DNA from: RECG01 sp964444805
GTDB lineage: Bacteria; Bacillota_I; Bacilli_A; Acholeplasmatales; Acholeplasmataceae
Assembly (NCBI GenBank): GCA_964444805.1
Contig: CAYUIK010000050.1
Coordinates: 1 to 12,949 of the forward strand
Direction of reading: 5' to 3'
Length of the DNA: 12,949 bases
Positions within the stretch are counted from its first letter, which is position 1. Every line of letters begins with the position of its first letter. Positions 5,609 through 12,844 of this stretch are shown here, in pieces. The notes under the pieces are model-generated. The model ran no database searches, had not been told where the DNA came from, and saw nothing but the letters and a program-made list of their open reading frames with translations. Position numbers and translations under genes: made by a program.

Positions 5609-7267
5609 CTACTCCTTAATCTTTATTCGATCACCGAAGTACGCTTTCGCCAGGGCGACGCTCTCCGGTTCATGTGTTTCCGTTTTTTCGTCCTCGGCAT
5701 ACATGCCGAGGTCATGAGGCGGCAGTTCCGGCTTCTTGTTTCCGGACGTCCACTGTTCGAGATAGATCGTGCGGATCGTTTCCCAGTCGCTGGTTCGAAT
5801 CGCGATCAGATCCTTGATGAGATCATGCTTACTGTTCAAGATTTCTAAGATCTGACGTTTCGTTTCCCTCTCCATGATGCGCCTGCACATCGTGATGTCG
5901 TCATAAGCGATGAGCATCGTCTCGGAAACCGCTTCGAGCTTACCTTGATAAAGGAGATAAGCCGCCATTTTCAAGTGTTCTTTCGGATAATTCTTGAGAT
6001 GCGGCCATCCTTTCAACAGCAAATCTTTCTTGTCTTTGTCGCTCTCGTGGAGGATGCGTTCGACATCCTTGATAGTAACGAGCGGTTTTTCGTTCTGTTT
6101 CTTTGTATCCGGTTTTGGTACTTCCTGTGTGCGAACGGGTTTCGTTTTCAACGCTTCGATCTCACGTCTCAAGTCTTCAATCGCCTGGCTTTGGTCGAGC
6201 GCCTTGACGTCCTTGTGTTCAACCATTCGGATGAGTGCGAGTTCGACGTAAGCCCTTTTCTGGTGTGTCCACTTGATGTCCTGCTGGAGTTTGTTCAAAA
6301 TGTCGAGATAGCGATAGATGCGGTCGACGGATAGAACGTTCGCGAGTTCTTCATAGCGGGGTTGATCGACTTTCATCGTTTTTTCGATCAGGATGTCGCG
6401 AAGCGCCAAAATGAGGTCGTTCGCGATTCTCGTCATCTCTTTCCCGGCGGCGATCAGACTTTCCAACAAAACCATCGCCTTGCTGATCTGCTTATGGTAT
6501 AGTGCGAACAACATGTCGTGCAAAACGGTTCTAGAGACACTTCCGGAAACGAGATGAACGTCCTCATCGGTAATCCTGCCATCGGAAAACGATACGGTCT
6601 GGTCGAGCAGACTGATCGCGTCCCGCAGTCCGCCTTCGGCATTCTCGGCGATCGAACGAATCGCTTCTTTCTCGATCTCGATCGATTCCTTGGCAACGAT
6701 CTCTTCGAGTTTGCTGATGATCTCGGTCAATTCGATGTTCTTAAAGTCGTAGCGCTGGCACCTCGAAAGAATCGTAGCCGGTATCCGGTGAACTTCCGTC
6801 GTGGCGAGAATGAAGATGACGTGTTTCGGGGGTTCTTCGAGCGTTTTGAGCAACGCGTTGAACGCCCCCGTAGTCAACATGTGAACCTCGTCGACGATAT
6901 AGACCTTGTATCGTCCCACGCTCGGCATGTACTTGACCTTGTCACGAATCTCACGGATCTCGTCGACGCCGTTGTTCGACGCGGCATCGATCTCGATGAC
7001 GTCGGGAATATCCCCACGCTCGATACCCGTGCAGATGTCACAGGCATTACAGGGATTGTCATTCGGCTGGTGCTCGCAATTCACGGCTTTGGCGAAGATC
7101 TTGGCGATACTCGTCTTACCGGTGCCTCTTGGTCCACTGAAAAGGTAGGCGTGGGCGATCTTTTGTTGTTTGAGTGCGCTTTGAAGCGTCTTGATGATGA
7201 CCTTTTGACCGGCGACCTCGTCAAATGAACGCGGTCGATACGTCCGGTATAACGCCTGATATGACAT
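5609..7267 (-). CDS. dnaX: DNA polymerase III subunit tau/gamma (clamp loader ATPase)
   Basis: DnaX is the ATPase of the clamp loader, which places the beta sliding clamp on DNA at the replication fork. The 552-residue protein begins with the family N-terminus MSYQALYRTYRP. It then has Walker A GPRGTGKT at 45-52, a zinc module with Cys64, Cys73, Cys76 and Cys79, the Walker B-like VDEVHM at 125-130, and the SRC arginine-finger motif at 168-170. The AAA+ and collar domains run to about residue 370. A charged linker and a diverged tau-type C-terminal region follow. The ATG at 7267 was chosen because AGAGGT lies seven bases upstream and the family start matches; the frame extends upstream only by non-conserved residues. 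I see no convincing slippery site for a shorter gamma form. It has its own promoter and leads dnaX-ybaB-recR. Confidence 0.96.
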   Translation of the reverse strand: MSYQALYRTYRPRSFDEVAGQKVIIKTLQSALKQQKIAHAYLFSGPRGTGKTSIAKIFAKAVNCEHQPNDNPCNACDICTGIERGDIPDVIEIDAASNNGVDEIREIRDKVKYMPSVGRYKVYIVDEVHMLTTGAFNALLKTLEEPPKHVIFILATTEVHRIPATILSRCQRYDFKNIELTEIISKLEEIVAKESIEIEKEAIRSIAENAEGGLRDAISLLDQTVSFSDGRITDEDVHLVSGSVSRTVLHDMLFALYHKQISKAMVLLESLIAAGKEMTRIANDLILALRDILIEKTMKVDQPRYEELANVLSVDRIYRYLDILNKLQQDIKWTHQKRAYVELALIRMVEHKDVKALDQSQAIEDLRREIEALKTKPVRTQEVPKPDTKKQNEKPLVTIKDVERILHESDKDKKDLLLKGWPHLKNYPKEHLKMAAYLLYQGKLEAVSETMLIAYDDITMCRRIMERETKRQILEILNSKHDLIKDLIAIRTSDWETIRTIYLEQWTSGNKKPELPPHDLGMYAEDEKTETHEPESVALAKAYFGDRIKIKE

Positions 7268-7297
7268 CCTTTGGACCTCTCTTTCCTTATCAGTACC

Positions 7298-7306
7298 ATT
7301 ATAGCA
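7298..7306 (-). promoter_or_regulatory. Extended -10 promoter for dnaX
   Basis: On the minus strand TGCTATAAT combines the extended TGn element with a perfect -10 hexamer, in the 59-base gap between mnmE and dnaX. No good -35 hexamer is present at 17 bases, which is usual for extended -10 promoters. Transcription would start near 7291. No terminator separates it from mnmE, so dnaX may also receive read-through. Confidence 0.75.
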
Positions 7307-7326
7307 CATCCGGGTGGGGCTTTTGT

Positions 7327-8673
7327 CTATTTTCCGAGACAGAACCTGGCAAACATGTCGTCAAGCAATTGATCGGGGTCGTGTTCACCGAGAATATCAC
7401 CGAGACTTTGCCAGGCTGCTCTGAGATCAACGGAAAGCATGTCGACGGGCATCCCCCTCTCGATCGAGGAAAGCACGTCCTTAAGCGATCGTTTCGCTTC
7501 CTCGACTTTGCCGATATGGCGGACATTGGCGAGATAATTGAATTCGCGGGACTCGATGTCCTCAAGCGACAAGGCTTTGAGAATCGCGCGTTCAAGGTCT
7601 TCGATTCCCGTTTTGGCTCGTGAAGAGATCCAAACGACTTCGGACATCGAAAGGACGCGTTTCAAATCGGCTTTATTTCCGATAATGAGCCGTTTCTTGT
7701 CTTTGGTCCATTCGATCAAGTCGAGGTCTTCTTTCGTTAACTGCTTGCTTTGGTCGAGGACGAGGAGGACGAGTTCTGCTTCTTCGAGCGCCCGTTTCGA
7801 ACGCATGACGCCCATTTGCTCGATCATGTCCTCGGAATCACGAATACCCGCGGTATCGATCAATTTGAGCATGACGCCCTGAATATTAATATAGGCTTCA
7901 ATCGTATCCCGTGTCGTTCCGGCAATATCGGTCACGATGGCTTTATCCTCGTCGAGCATGGCGTTTAGAAGACTGCTTTTTCCGACATTGGGTTTTCCGA
8001 TAATGACCGTTTTGACGCCGTCGCGAATCATTCGGTTTTTGCGAGAGCCCTTGAGAAGGTGTTCAATCTCTTTAAGCAATGCCTTGGTTTTCGGTTCGAT
8101 GATTTCCCTCGTCATGACGACGGCGTCGTCATATTCGGGATAATCGATATGCACTTCGATCCCGGCGATGATCTCAAGTACTTTGTCTTTGAGAACACGG
8201 ATGAGTTTTGAGGTCTCCTTCTGTAAACCGAGATTGGCAATTTTCAAAGCCTTTTCGCTCTTCGCTTCGATGACATCCATGATCGATTCGGCCTCAACGA
8301 GGTCGATGCGTCCATTCAGAAAAGCCCGTTCACTGAATTCCCCGGGATGGGCGAGACGTATACCGGTCGAAAGCGTGCGTTCGAGCACTTTTTGCGTAAC
8401 TAAAAGACCACCGTGCGTCGAGACTTCGACGACGTCTTCGGCGGTAAACGACCGAGGTGCCCGGAAAACGGATACCATCACTTCATCGATCGATGAACCG
8501 TCTTCATCGAGGACGTGACCGTAATGAACCGTGTGGCTATCCGCCTTTTTCAAGTCTTTTCCTTTAAAGATTCGATCAAAGGATGCGATCGCGCTAGGCC
8601 CGCTAATGCGGATCACGGAAATGGCCGCGGTACCGAAAGCCGATGCGATCGCGGCGATCGTATCGTTCATCAT
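7327..8673 (-). CDS. mnmE: tRNA uridine-5-carboxymethylaminomethyl modification GTPase MnmE
   Basis: MnmE works with MnmG to modify C5 of the wobble uridine (U34) of several tRNAs, using GTP, methylene-tetrahydrofolate and FAD. The 448-residue protein is full length. It has an N-terminal folate-binding domain beginning NDTIAAIAS, a helical domain, and an inserted G domain with G1 GKPNVGKS at 226-233, TTRD at 253-256, DTAG at 273-276 and NKAD at 333-336. It ends with the family C-terminus FCLGK (usual form FCIGK), which carries the conserved cysteine. The start is one of two adjacent ATGs. The first overlaps the mgtC stop as ATGA, with GAGGAAAA upstream, so translation is probably coupled. In many bacteria mnmE sits next to rnpA, yidC and jag; here it follows another tRNA modification gene and MgtC. 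Confidence 0.96.
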   Translation of the reverse strand: MMNDTIAAIASAFGTAAISVIRISGPSAIASFDRIFKGKDLKKADSHTVHYGHVLDEDGSSIDEVMVSVFRAPRSFTAEDVVEVSTHGGLLVTQKVLERTLSTGIRLAHPGEFSERAFLNGRIDLVEAESIMDVIEAKSEKALKIANLGLQKETSKLIRVLKDKVLEIIAGIEVHIDYPEYDDAVVMTREIIEPKTKALLKEIEHLLKGSRKNRMIRDGVKTVIIGKPNVGKSSLLNAMLDEDKAIVTDIAGTTRDTIEAYINIQGVMLKLIDTAGIRDSEDMIEQMGVMRSKRALEEAELVLLVLDQSKQLTKEDLDLIEWTKDKKRLIIGNKADLKRVLSMSEVVWISSRAKTGIEDLERAILKALSLEDIESREFNYLANVRHIGKVEEAKRSLKDVLSSIERGMPVDMLSVDLRAAWQSLGDILGEHDPDQLLDDMFARFCLGK

Positions 8674-9230
8674 TCGTGTTTTTCCTCGATCATTTCCGCG
8701 ATTTCATCGGTGACGTGATGGGGCCTGAAAGGGCTGAATCCCCGTTTCAAGTCGCGTACCGCGATGAAGAGCACGAGGAATAACCCCAGAATGCCGCCGA
8801 TTAAGAAAAAACCGCTTCCGAGTATAAGTCCGATCATAGCCGTCGTCCAAATGGTCGCCGCCGTCGTAATGCCCTTGATCCCGTATTCGCTATCCTTGAG
8901 AATGACACCGGCACCGACGAAACCGATTCCAGTAACGACTTGAGCGATTACCCGCTGACCTTGTGGGTCGATCGAGAAACCTTGTGCAACCATCTGTATC
9001 TGATATTCATACATGAGTCGCTGCATGATCGCAACTCCTGCCGACCCCATAGCAACCAGCAAGTGCGCGGAAATACCGGCTGCTTTACCGACATTCTGAC
9101 GTTCAAGACCGATAAGACCGGCAATAAGAAACGTCAGAGCGAGTGGAAAAACGACTTTCACCAGTATCTCAGTAAGGGTCATTCCAAAGTCAAAGACGAG
9201 TGGGATAGGTACTTCATTCAGTATGTTCAC
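8670..9230 (-). CDS. MgtC/SapB family inner membrane protein
   Basis: MgtC proteins are polytopic membrane proteins. Salmonella MgtC is linked to low-magnesium growth and to inhibition of the F1Fo ATP synthase, while the role of most homologues is unknown. The 186-residue protein shows four to five hydrophobic segments and the family motifs GLIGLERQNVGKAAGISAH near 38-56, GIGFVGAGVIL at 101-111 and GITTAATIWTTAMIGL from 120. The soluble C-terminal domain of true MgtC is missing: only about 27 residues follow the last membrane segment, so the SapB/YhiD-like short form fits better. The start is the GTG at 9230, because AAAGGAG lies eight bases upstream. Earlier in-frame ATGs lie inside the ttcA-like gene. 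It overlaps that gene by 17 bases and mnmE by four, so all three are co-translated. Confidence 0.88.
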   Translation of the reverse strand: MNILNEVPIPLVFDFGMTLTEILVKVVFPLALTFLIAGLIGLERQNVGKAAGISAHLLVAMGSAGVAIMQRLMYEYQIQMVAQGFSIDPQGQRVIAQVVTGIGFVGAGVILKDSEYGIKGITTAATIWTTAMIGLILGSGFFLIGGILGLFLVLFIAVRDLKRGFSPFRPHHVTDEIAEMIEEKHE

Positions 9231-10074
9231 GCTTGATTCTCCTTTCCTCATAGAGTGCATTGAAATCCTTTTTTTCATGCATGTTCGTGTATCCGAAAAT
9301 GGCTTCTAGATTGACATTCTGTCCGGCTTGAAAGATCGATCGATCGACATCCCTGTTCGTCTCACGCATGGTTTTGATGAGTTTCTTGATCTCGCGTCTC
9401 TTCGATCCAATCCTTTCTGATGCAACATTGCAGGCACAGTCCATGGCGTTGATTCCGCTATAGGCGAGCCACCTTTCGATGTCCCGTTCTTTCACGTAGA
9501 CCAAAGGCCTGATCAGTTCGATATCCTGAAAGTTTTTAGCCGTTATTTTGGGTACCATCGTCGCGAACTCGTAACCGTAGAAAAGATTTAATAGCGTCGT
9601 CTCGATGACGTCATCGAAGTGATGCGCGAGCGCGAGCTTGTTACAGCCGTGTTCCTTGGCAACCCGATACAAAAATCCTCTTCGCATCCTGGCACACAGG
9701 TAGCACGGGCTCTTTGGTGCCATGTCTTCGAGGGAAGCGAATGCTTTGGAATCATGGATATCGAGAGGAATCCCGAGATACGCGGCGTTTTCTTCGAGTC
9801 GTTCGCGGTTGGCTTGGTTGAAGCCGGGATCCATCGTAATAAACACGAGGTCGAAATTGATCTTTCGGTGACGTTTGATTTCCTGAAACAGTTTCGCCAG
9901 AATCAGACTGTCCTTGCCGCCGGAGACGGCAACGGCAATACGATCCTGGCTTTCAATCAACCGATAGTCGTTGATCGCTTGAGCGAACGGTCTCAGGATG
10001 TCCTTCTTATACGTCTTCGTCAGACTTCTTTCGATGTCCTTGAGCGACCGCTTACCGGTATATGTTTCAGGCAT
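9214..10074 (-). CDS. TtcA-like PP-loop tRNA thiolation enzyme
   Basis: TtcA-family enzymes are cytoplasmic PP-loop ATPases with an iron-sulfur cluster. The E. coli enzyme thiolates cytidine 32 of tRNA. The 286-residue protein has the PP-loop SGGKDS at 51-56, a CxxC pair in SPCYLCARMRRGFLYR (Cys124, Cys127), HHFDD at 151-155 and LNLFYG at 163-168. Further on it has a second cysteine pair, Cys213 and Cys215 (DCACN), where E. coli TtcA has PCNLC. The tail SKRREIKKLIKTM corresponds to the region after that motif in TtcA. The ATG at 10074 was chosen: it overlaps the upstream DHH gene by eight bases and gives a family-length protein, although its ribosome binding site (CGGAA) is weak. Which tRNA position it modifies cannot be read from the sequence, so I give no gene symbol. 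Confidence 0.88.
   Translation of the reverse strand: MPETYTGKRSLKDIERSLTKTYKKDILRPFAQAINDYRLIESQDRIAVAVSGGKDSLILAKLFQEIKRHRKINFDLVFITMDPGFNQANRERLEENAAYLGIPLDIHDSKAFASLEDMAPKSPCYLCARMRRGFLYRVAKEHGCNKLALAHHFDDVIETTLLNLFYGYEFATMVPKITAKNFQDIELIRPLVYVKERDIERWLAYSGINAMDCACNVASERIGSKRREIKKLIKTMRETNRDVDRSIFQAGQNVNLEAIFGYTNMHEKKDFNALYEERRIKREHTE
9228..9245 (-). promoter_or_regulatory. Ribosome binding site that fixes the GTG start of the MgtC gene
   Basis: Minus-strand AAAGGAG (9245-9239) stands eight bases before GTG (9230-9228). It lies inside the final codons of the upstream TtcA-like gene and supports this GTG over the ATGs further upstream. Confidence 0.75.
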
Positions 10075-11011
10075 TGTTCCGATAAGCTTTGATGACATCT
10101 TCGGCATCCTTGACAAACGTTTCAATGTCGGCCCATGAACTGATTTTAGCACCCGAAGCTTTAGCGTGTCCGCCGCCGCCATATCGGTTTGCGAGCTCGT
10201 TGATCATCGGCCCCGAGGAACGTAGACGAATGCGAATTTCATCCGGGTATTCGATGAAAAGTGCCCATATAGGGAACCCTTCGATTCCCCCGAGCAAGTT
10301 GACGACCGACGCCGCTTCTTCATCGCTCACACCATAGGAATCGATGACGTCTTGCGTCATCTTCAAATAGATGAATCCGCCTTCTGTCGTTTTGAAGTTA
10401 CTGTAAACATAACCTTTCAAGGCGATCTTATCGAGGGACTCCTTGCTTAAATGGGAATCGATATATTCGACATCGACGCCCTTTCCGATTAACAAACCGG
10501 CAAGTTGATGCGTAAGTTGTGATACGCCACGATACCGGAAACGTCCGGTATCCGTGACGATTCCGGTATAGAGGGCGTTCGCGCCTTGTTTCGTCAGTTT
10601 GAGTTGATCCTTAAAACGATAATAGAAATACGTAATCATTTGGGCACAAGACGGAAACGACGTGTCAACCCAGCGAAGGTTTCCGTAGTTGTCTACCGGA
10701 ATATGGTGGTCGATCTTGATGATTTCCTTGCCGAGCTTGTATCTCGAATCGCTGATTCGATCTTCAACAGCCGTATCGACAACGATCGAGAGCGCGTTTT
10801 CATACATGCGATCGGGAATGTCATCCATGTCGCCGAGAAATTTGACGTAATCACTCGTCTGTCCGACGACATAGATGTTCTTGTTCGGGAAAGAGGTTGT
10901 CAAAATATCCTTGAGCCCGAATTGTGATCCGTAACAATCGCCATCCGGACGCTTATGTCCGTGGATGATGATCGTCTTATATGCTTTGATTCGCTTGAGT
11001 ATGCGTTCCAT
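10067..11011 (-). CDS. DHH/DHHA1 family phosphoesterase, NrnA-like (copy 1)
   Basis: NrnA-type DHH proteins are manganese-dependent phosphoesterases that degrade nanoRNAs, and often pAp or linear dinucleotides, in the cytoplasm. The 314-residue length is typical. The DHH domain has motif I HGHKRPDGDCYGSQ from residue 17, motif II VVDTA with Asp79, and motif III DHH at 101-103. DTGRF is at 154-158, and the DHHA1 substrate-binding signature GGGGHAKASGA is at 278-288. All metal ligands expected for an active enzyme are present. The start overlaps the preceding DHH gene by 35 bases, with AAAGGG seven to nine bases upstream of the ATG. Its closest visible relative is the gene directly upstream. 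Substrate is not determined by sequence alone. Confidence 0.9.
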   Translation of the reverse strand: MERILKRIKAYKTIIIHGHKRPDGDCYGSQFGLKDILTTSFPNKNIYVVGQTSDYVKFLGDMDDIPDRMYENALSIVVDTAVEDRISDSRYKLGKEIIKIDHHIPVDNYGNLRWVDTSFPSCAQMITYFYYRFKDQLKLTKQGANALYTGIVTDTGRFRYRGVSQLTHQLAGLLIGKGVDVEYIDSHLSKESLDKIALKGYVYSNFKTTEGGFIYLKMTQDVIDSYGVSDEEAASVVNLLGGIEGFPIWALFIEYPDEIRIRLRSSGPMINELANRYGGGGHAKASGAKISSWADIETFVKDAEDVIKAYRNNA

Positions 11012-11951
11012 GTGTTTTCGCCCTTTCGTCTAAGTCTTTGATGATTCGATCGACTTCGTGCCAATCCTTCAGTGTCGCCCCGCAGGCCTGATCGTGTCCG
11101 CCGCCGCCATAGGCTTTGGCGATATCGACGATCGAGATGCCCCGGGCGCGAAACTCACCGATAATCGCGTTTTGTTCGATATCCTCGGTAAAATTCGCCC
11201 AAATCGGTACTTCCTTGATCCCCGCCATCTGGTTGACCATGCCGCGACTGACCGCTTGGAAATCGAGTCCGCTTTGCCGAATCATGTCATGCGTGTTCTT
11301 TCGGTACGCGACGCCGTGTTCGGTCATCGCGAAATCACTGAAAAGATGCTTCGTTCTTCTCTTTTTCAAAGGTTCCGTATAGAGATAACCGTAAAACCGT
11401 TCAATATCCGGTTTGAATCTGGTAATATAGGATGCGAGTTCGAACGTCCTGCTGGCATCCTTCAGATGCAAGAAACGTCCCGTATCGGTTACCATGCCGC
11501 CATAGAGATAAATGGCGATTTCGGGCGTAATCTTCAGCCTCATGGCGCGCGCGTAATCGATGATCATTTCCGAAGCGGAAGAAAACGAGTCGTCACGATG
11601 GAATAAGGCAACACCTGAAACATCCGTATCATTGGTGTGGTGATCGATGATGATCCGTGTTTTTGCCAGCGTGTAGCGCTGATCACTGATCATGCGGGCA
11701 ACGGAAACATCGGTAATGATGGCGAGTGCATCTTCATACTGTTCATCAAGGACGTCGTCCATGACGGCAGCGTAGACCATGTCGTTGACATCGCCGACAG
11801 CATAGACTTCCTTATCCGGAAAATTGTGTCTTAACAGGAGAGCAAGTCCGTATTGACTGCCGATGGCATCCATATCGGGTCGTTCGTGCCTATGTATGAT
11901 GATACGCTCGGATCGGCGGATTTCTCGATCGATGCGTTCATTTTTTGTCAT
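10977..11951 (-). CDS. DHH/DHHA1 family phosphoesterase, NrnA-like (copy 2, diverged motif I)
   Basis: This 324-residue protein is a paralogue of the next gene. The two share the N-terminal pattern IIIHxHxRPDxDxxGSQ and long alignable stretches through the DHH domain. It keeps the metal ligands of motif I (His20, His22, Asp26, Asp28), Asp81 in ITDVS, DHH at 103-105, DTGRF, and the DHHA1 signature GGGGHDQACGA. Two usually conserved positions differ: the Gly of PDGD is Met, and the usual VVDT(S/A) reads ITDVS. It may therefore have another substrate than copy 1. The ATG at 11951 was chosen because AAAGGA lies ten bases upstream and the extended -10 promoter would start transcription only about 28 bases before it. 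It opens the five-gene overlapping operon that runs to mnmE. Confidence 0.88.
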   Translation of the reverse strand: MTKNERIDREIRRSERIIIHRHERPDMDAIGSQYGLALLLRHNFPDKEVYAVGDVNDMVYAAVMDDVLDEQYEDALAIITDVSVARMISDQRYTLAKTRIIIDHHTNDTDVSGVALFHRDDSFSSASEMIIDYARAMRLKITPEIAIYLYGGMVTDTGRFLHLKDASRTFELASYITRFKPDIERFYGYLYTEPLKKRRTKHLFSDFAMTEHGVAYRKNTHDMIRQSGLDFQAVSRGMVNQMAGIKEVPIWANFTEDIEQNAIIGEFRARGISIVDIAKAYGGGGHDQACGATLKDWHEVDRIIKDLDERAKTHGTHTQANQSI

Positions 11952-11984
11952 ATTGATTGAATCCTTTCTAGTAGTGATTAGATT

Positions 11985-11993
11985 AGTATAACA
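11985..11993 (-). promoter_or_regulatory. Extended -10 promoter for the DHH-ttcA-mgtC-mnmE operon
   Basis: On the minus strand TGTTATACT combines a TGn element with a good -10 hexamer, just downstream of a terminator and upstream of the first DHH gene. No clear -35 hexamer is seen at 17 bases. The expected start is near 11979. Confidence 0.6.
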
Positions 11994-12003
11994 CATTTGG
12001 AAG

Positions 12004-12027
12004 AAAAAAGCGATGCGTCAGATCGCT
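12004..12027 (-). terminator. Rho-independent terminator overlapping the stop of the membrane protein gene
   Basis: On the minus strand AGCGAT (12027-12022) and ATCGCT (12014-12009) form a six-bp stem around a seven-base loop, followed by a run of six Ts (12009-12004). The stem overlaps the TAG of the upstream gene. The stem is short, so strength is uncertain. Confidence 0.7.
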
Positions 12028-12841
12028 ATTCTCTCTTGTTTTCCGCGAGTTTTTCGATGTCTTTTCGGATACCCTCGGTCGGTTTCCCTCGGCCTAGTCT
12101 CTTCTTGTGTACAAAGAACAGCCCAACCATAAGGGCGATAACGATGACGACGTAAATGATGACGTTTCGGATGACGATTCTTGACGTATCGATTTGAATT
12201 CTGGGCATGACGGATACGTTTTCGACGTTTTCCGTTGGTGCTTCTCCCGTCGTTTCAAGATACTTTTCGAGCGGTTCTCGCAACGTGAAGTCTTCATTCG
12301 TGACGAGAAGATCGATTCCATCGATGATCTCGTCATCACGATAGATGTCGATCCGGTCGATGTTCTGAAAAACGTCCTCTTTCATGAATCGTTCACGCGT
12401 GACGAGCGTCGTTTCGGTATCGGGAATGATGAACGAATAGATCGGTAACCCCGGAATCTGAATTCCCATATAGGAGACATCGATCTCTCCGACGGTCGAT
12501 GATACCTGTACACCGAAGGGTTCTTCGAGCGGTGTGCCTTCCGTTTGATGCATGAGAACGAAAATACCGTCAACGACGCGTTGTTCTTCTTCCACGACAT
12601 TCGCAACGCTATAAATTTTGACTAAGAACGTTCCCTGATCCATCACATACGTGTCGGAAAGAACTTCGTTTTCATCATAATATCGCGTCGAGATGAAAAA
12701 CGCATAGTCATCGCGATCGATCGCTTTCTGTCCTTCGGTTTGTACGTAGAGCGTTATGGCGTAGGAATAGGAAGCGTTGAAAACTAAATACAGTCCGATC
12801 GCCGCGATAAACGCGAAGAGAATCCGGTTGAATACGCGCAT
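12026..12841 (-). CDS. Unknown protein with N- and C-terminal membrane segments
   Basis: I do not recognise this 271-residue protein. A hydrophobic stretch at about 8-30 could be a signal anchor or an uncleaved signal peptide. Residues 31-221 are hydrophilic and acidic, rich in beta-prone segments and with no Cys. A second hydrophobic segment lies at about 222-245 (VIIYVVIVIALMVGLFFV), followed by a basic tail (HKKRLGRGK) that should stay in the cytoplasm. The layout predicts a large domain outside the cell held by two membrane segments. TGGAG lies seven bases before the ATG, which comes three bases after the stop of the preceding gene, so the two are in one operon. A terminator follows. It could be a cell-surface or sensing protein, but nothing in the sequence shows a specific role. 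Confidence 0.75.
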   Translation of the reverse strand: MRVFNRILFAFIAAIGLYLVFNASYSYAITLYVQTEGQKAIDRDDYAFFISTRYYDENEVLSDTYVMDQGTFLVKIYSVANVVEEEQRVVDGIFVLMHQTEGTPLEEPFGVQVSSTVGEIDVSYMGIQIPGLPIYSFIIPDTETTLVTRERFMKEDVFQNIDRIDIYRDDEIIDGIDLLVTNEDFTLREPLEKYLETTGEAPTENVENVSVMPRIQIDTSRIVIRNVIIYVVIVIALMVGLFFVHKKRLGRGKPTEGIRKDIEKLAENKRE

Positions 12842-12844
12842 CGA

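Noticed and set aside
6518..7228. A 236-codon open frame on the plus strand opposite dnaX
   Set aside because: It lies entirely antisense to the strongly conserved AAA+ part of dnaX and has no ribosome binding site or promoter. It is explained as a shadow of the codon bias of dnaX.
5609..7267. Programmed frameshift in dnaX giving a short gamma subunit
   Set aside because: The charged linker contains GAAAAAC-like runs but no A-AAA-AAG type slippery heptamer with a supporting hairpin that I could identify.
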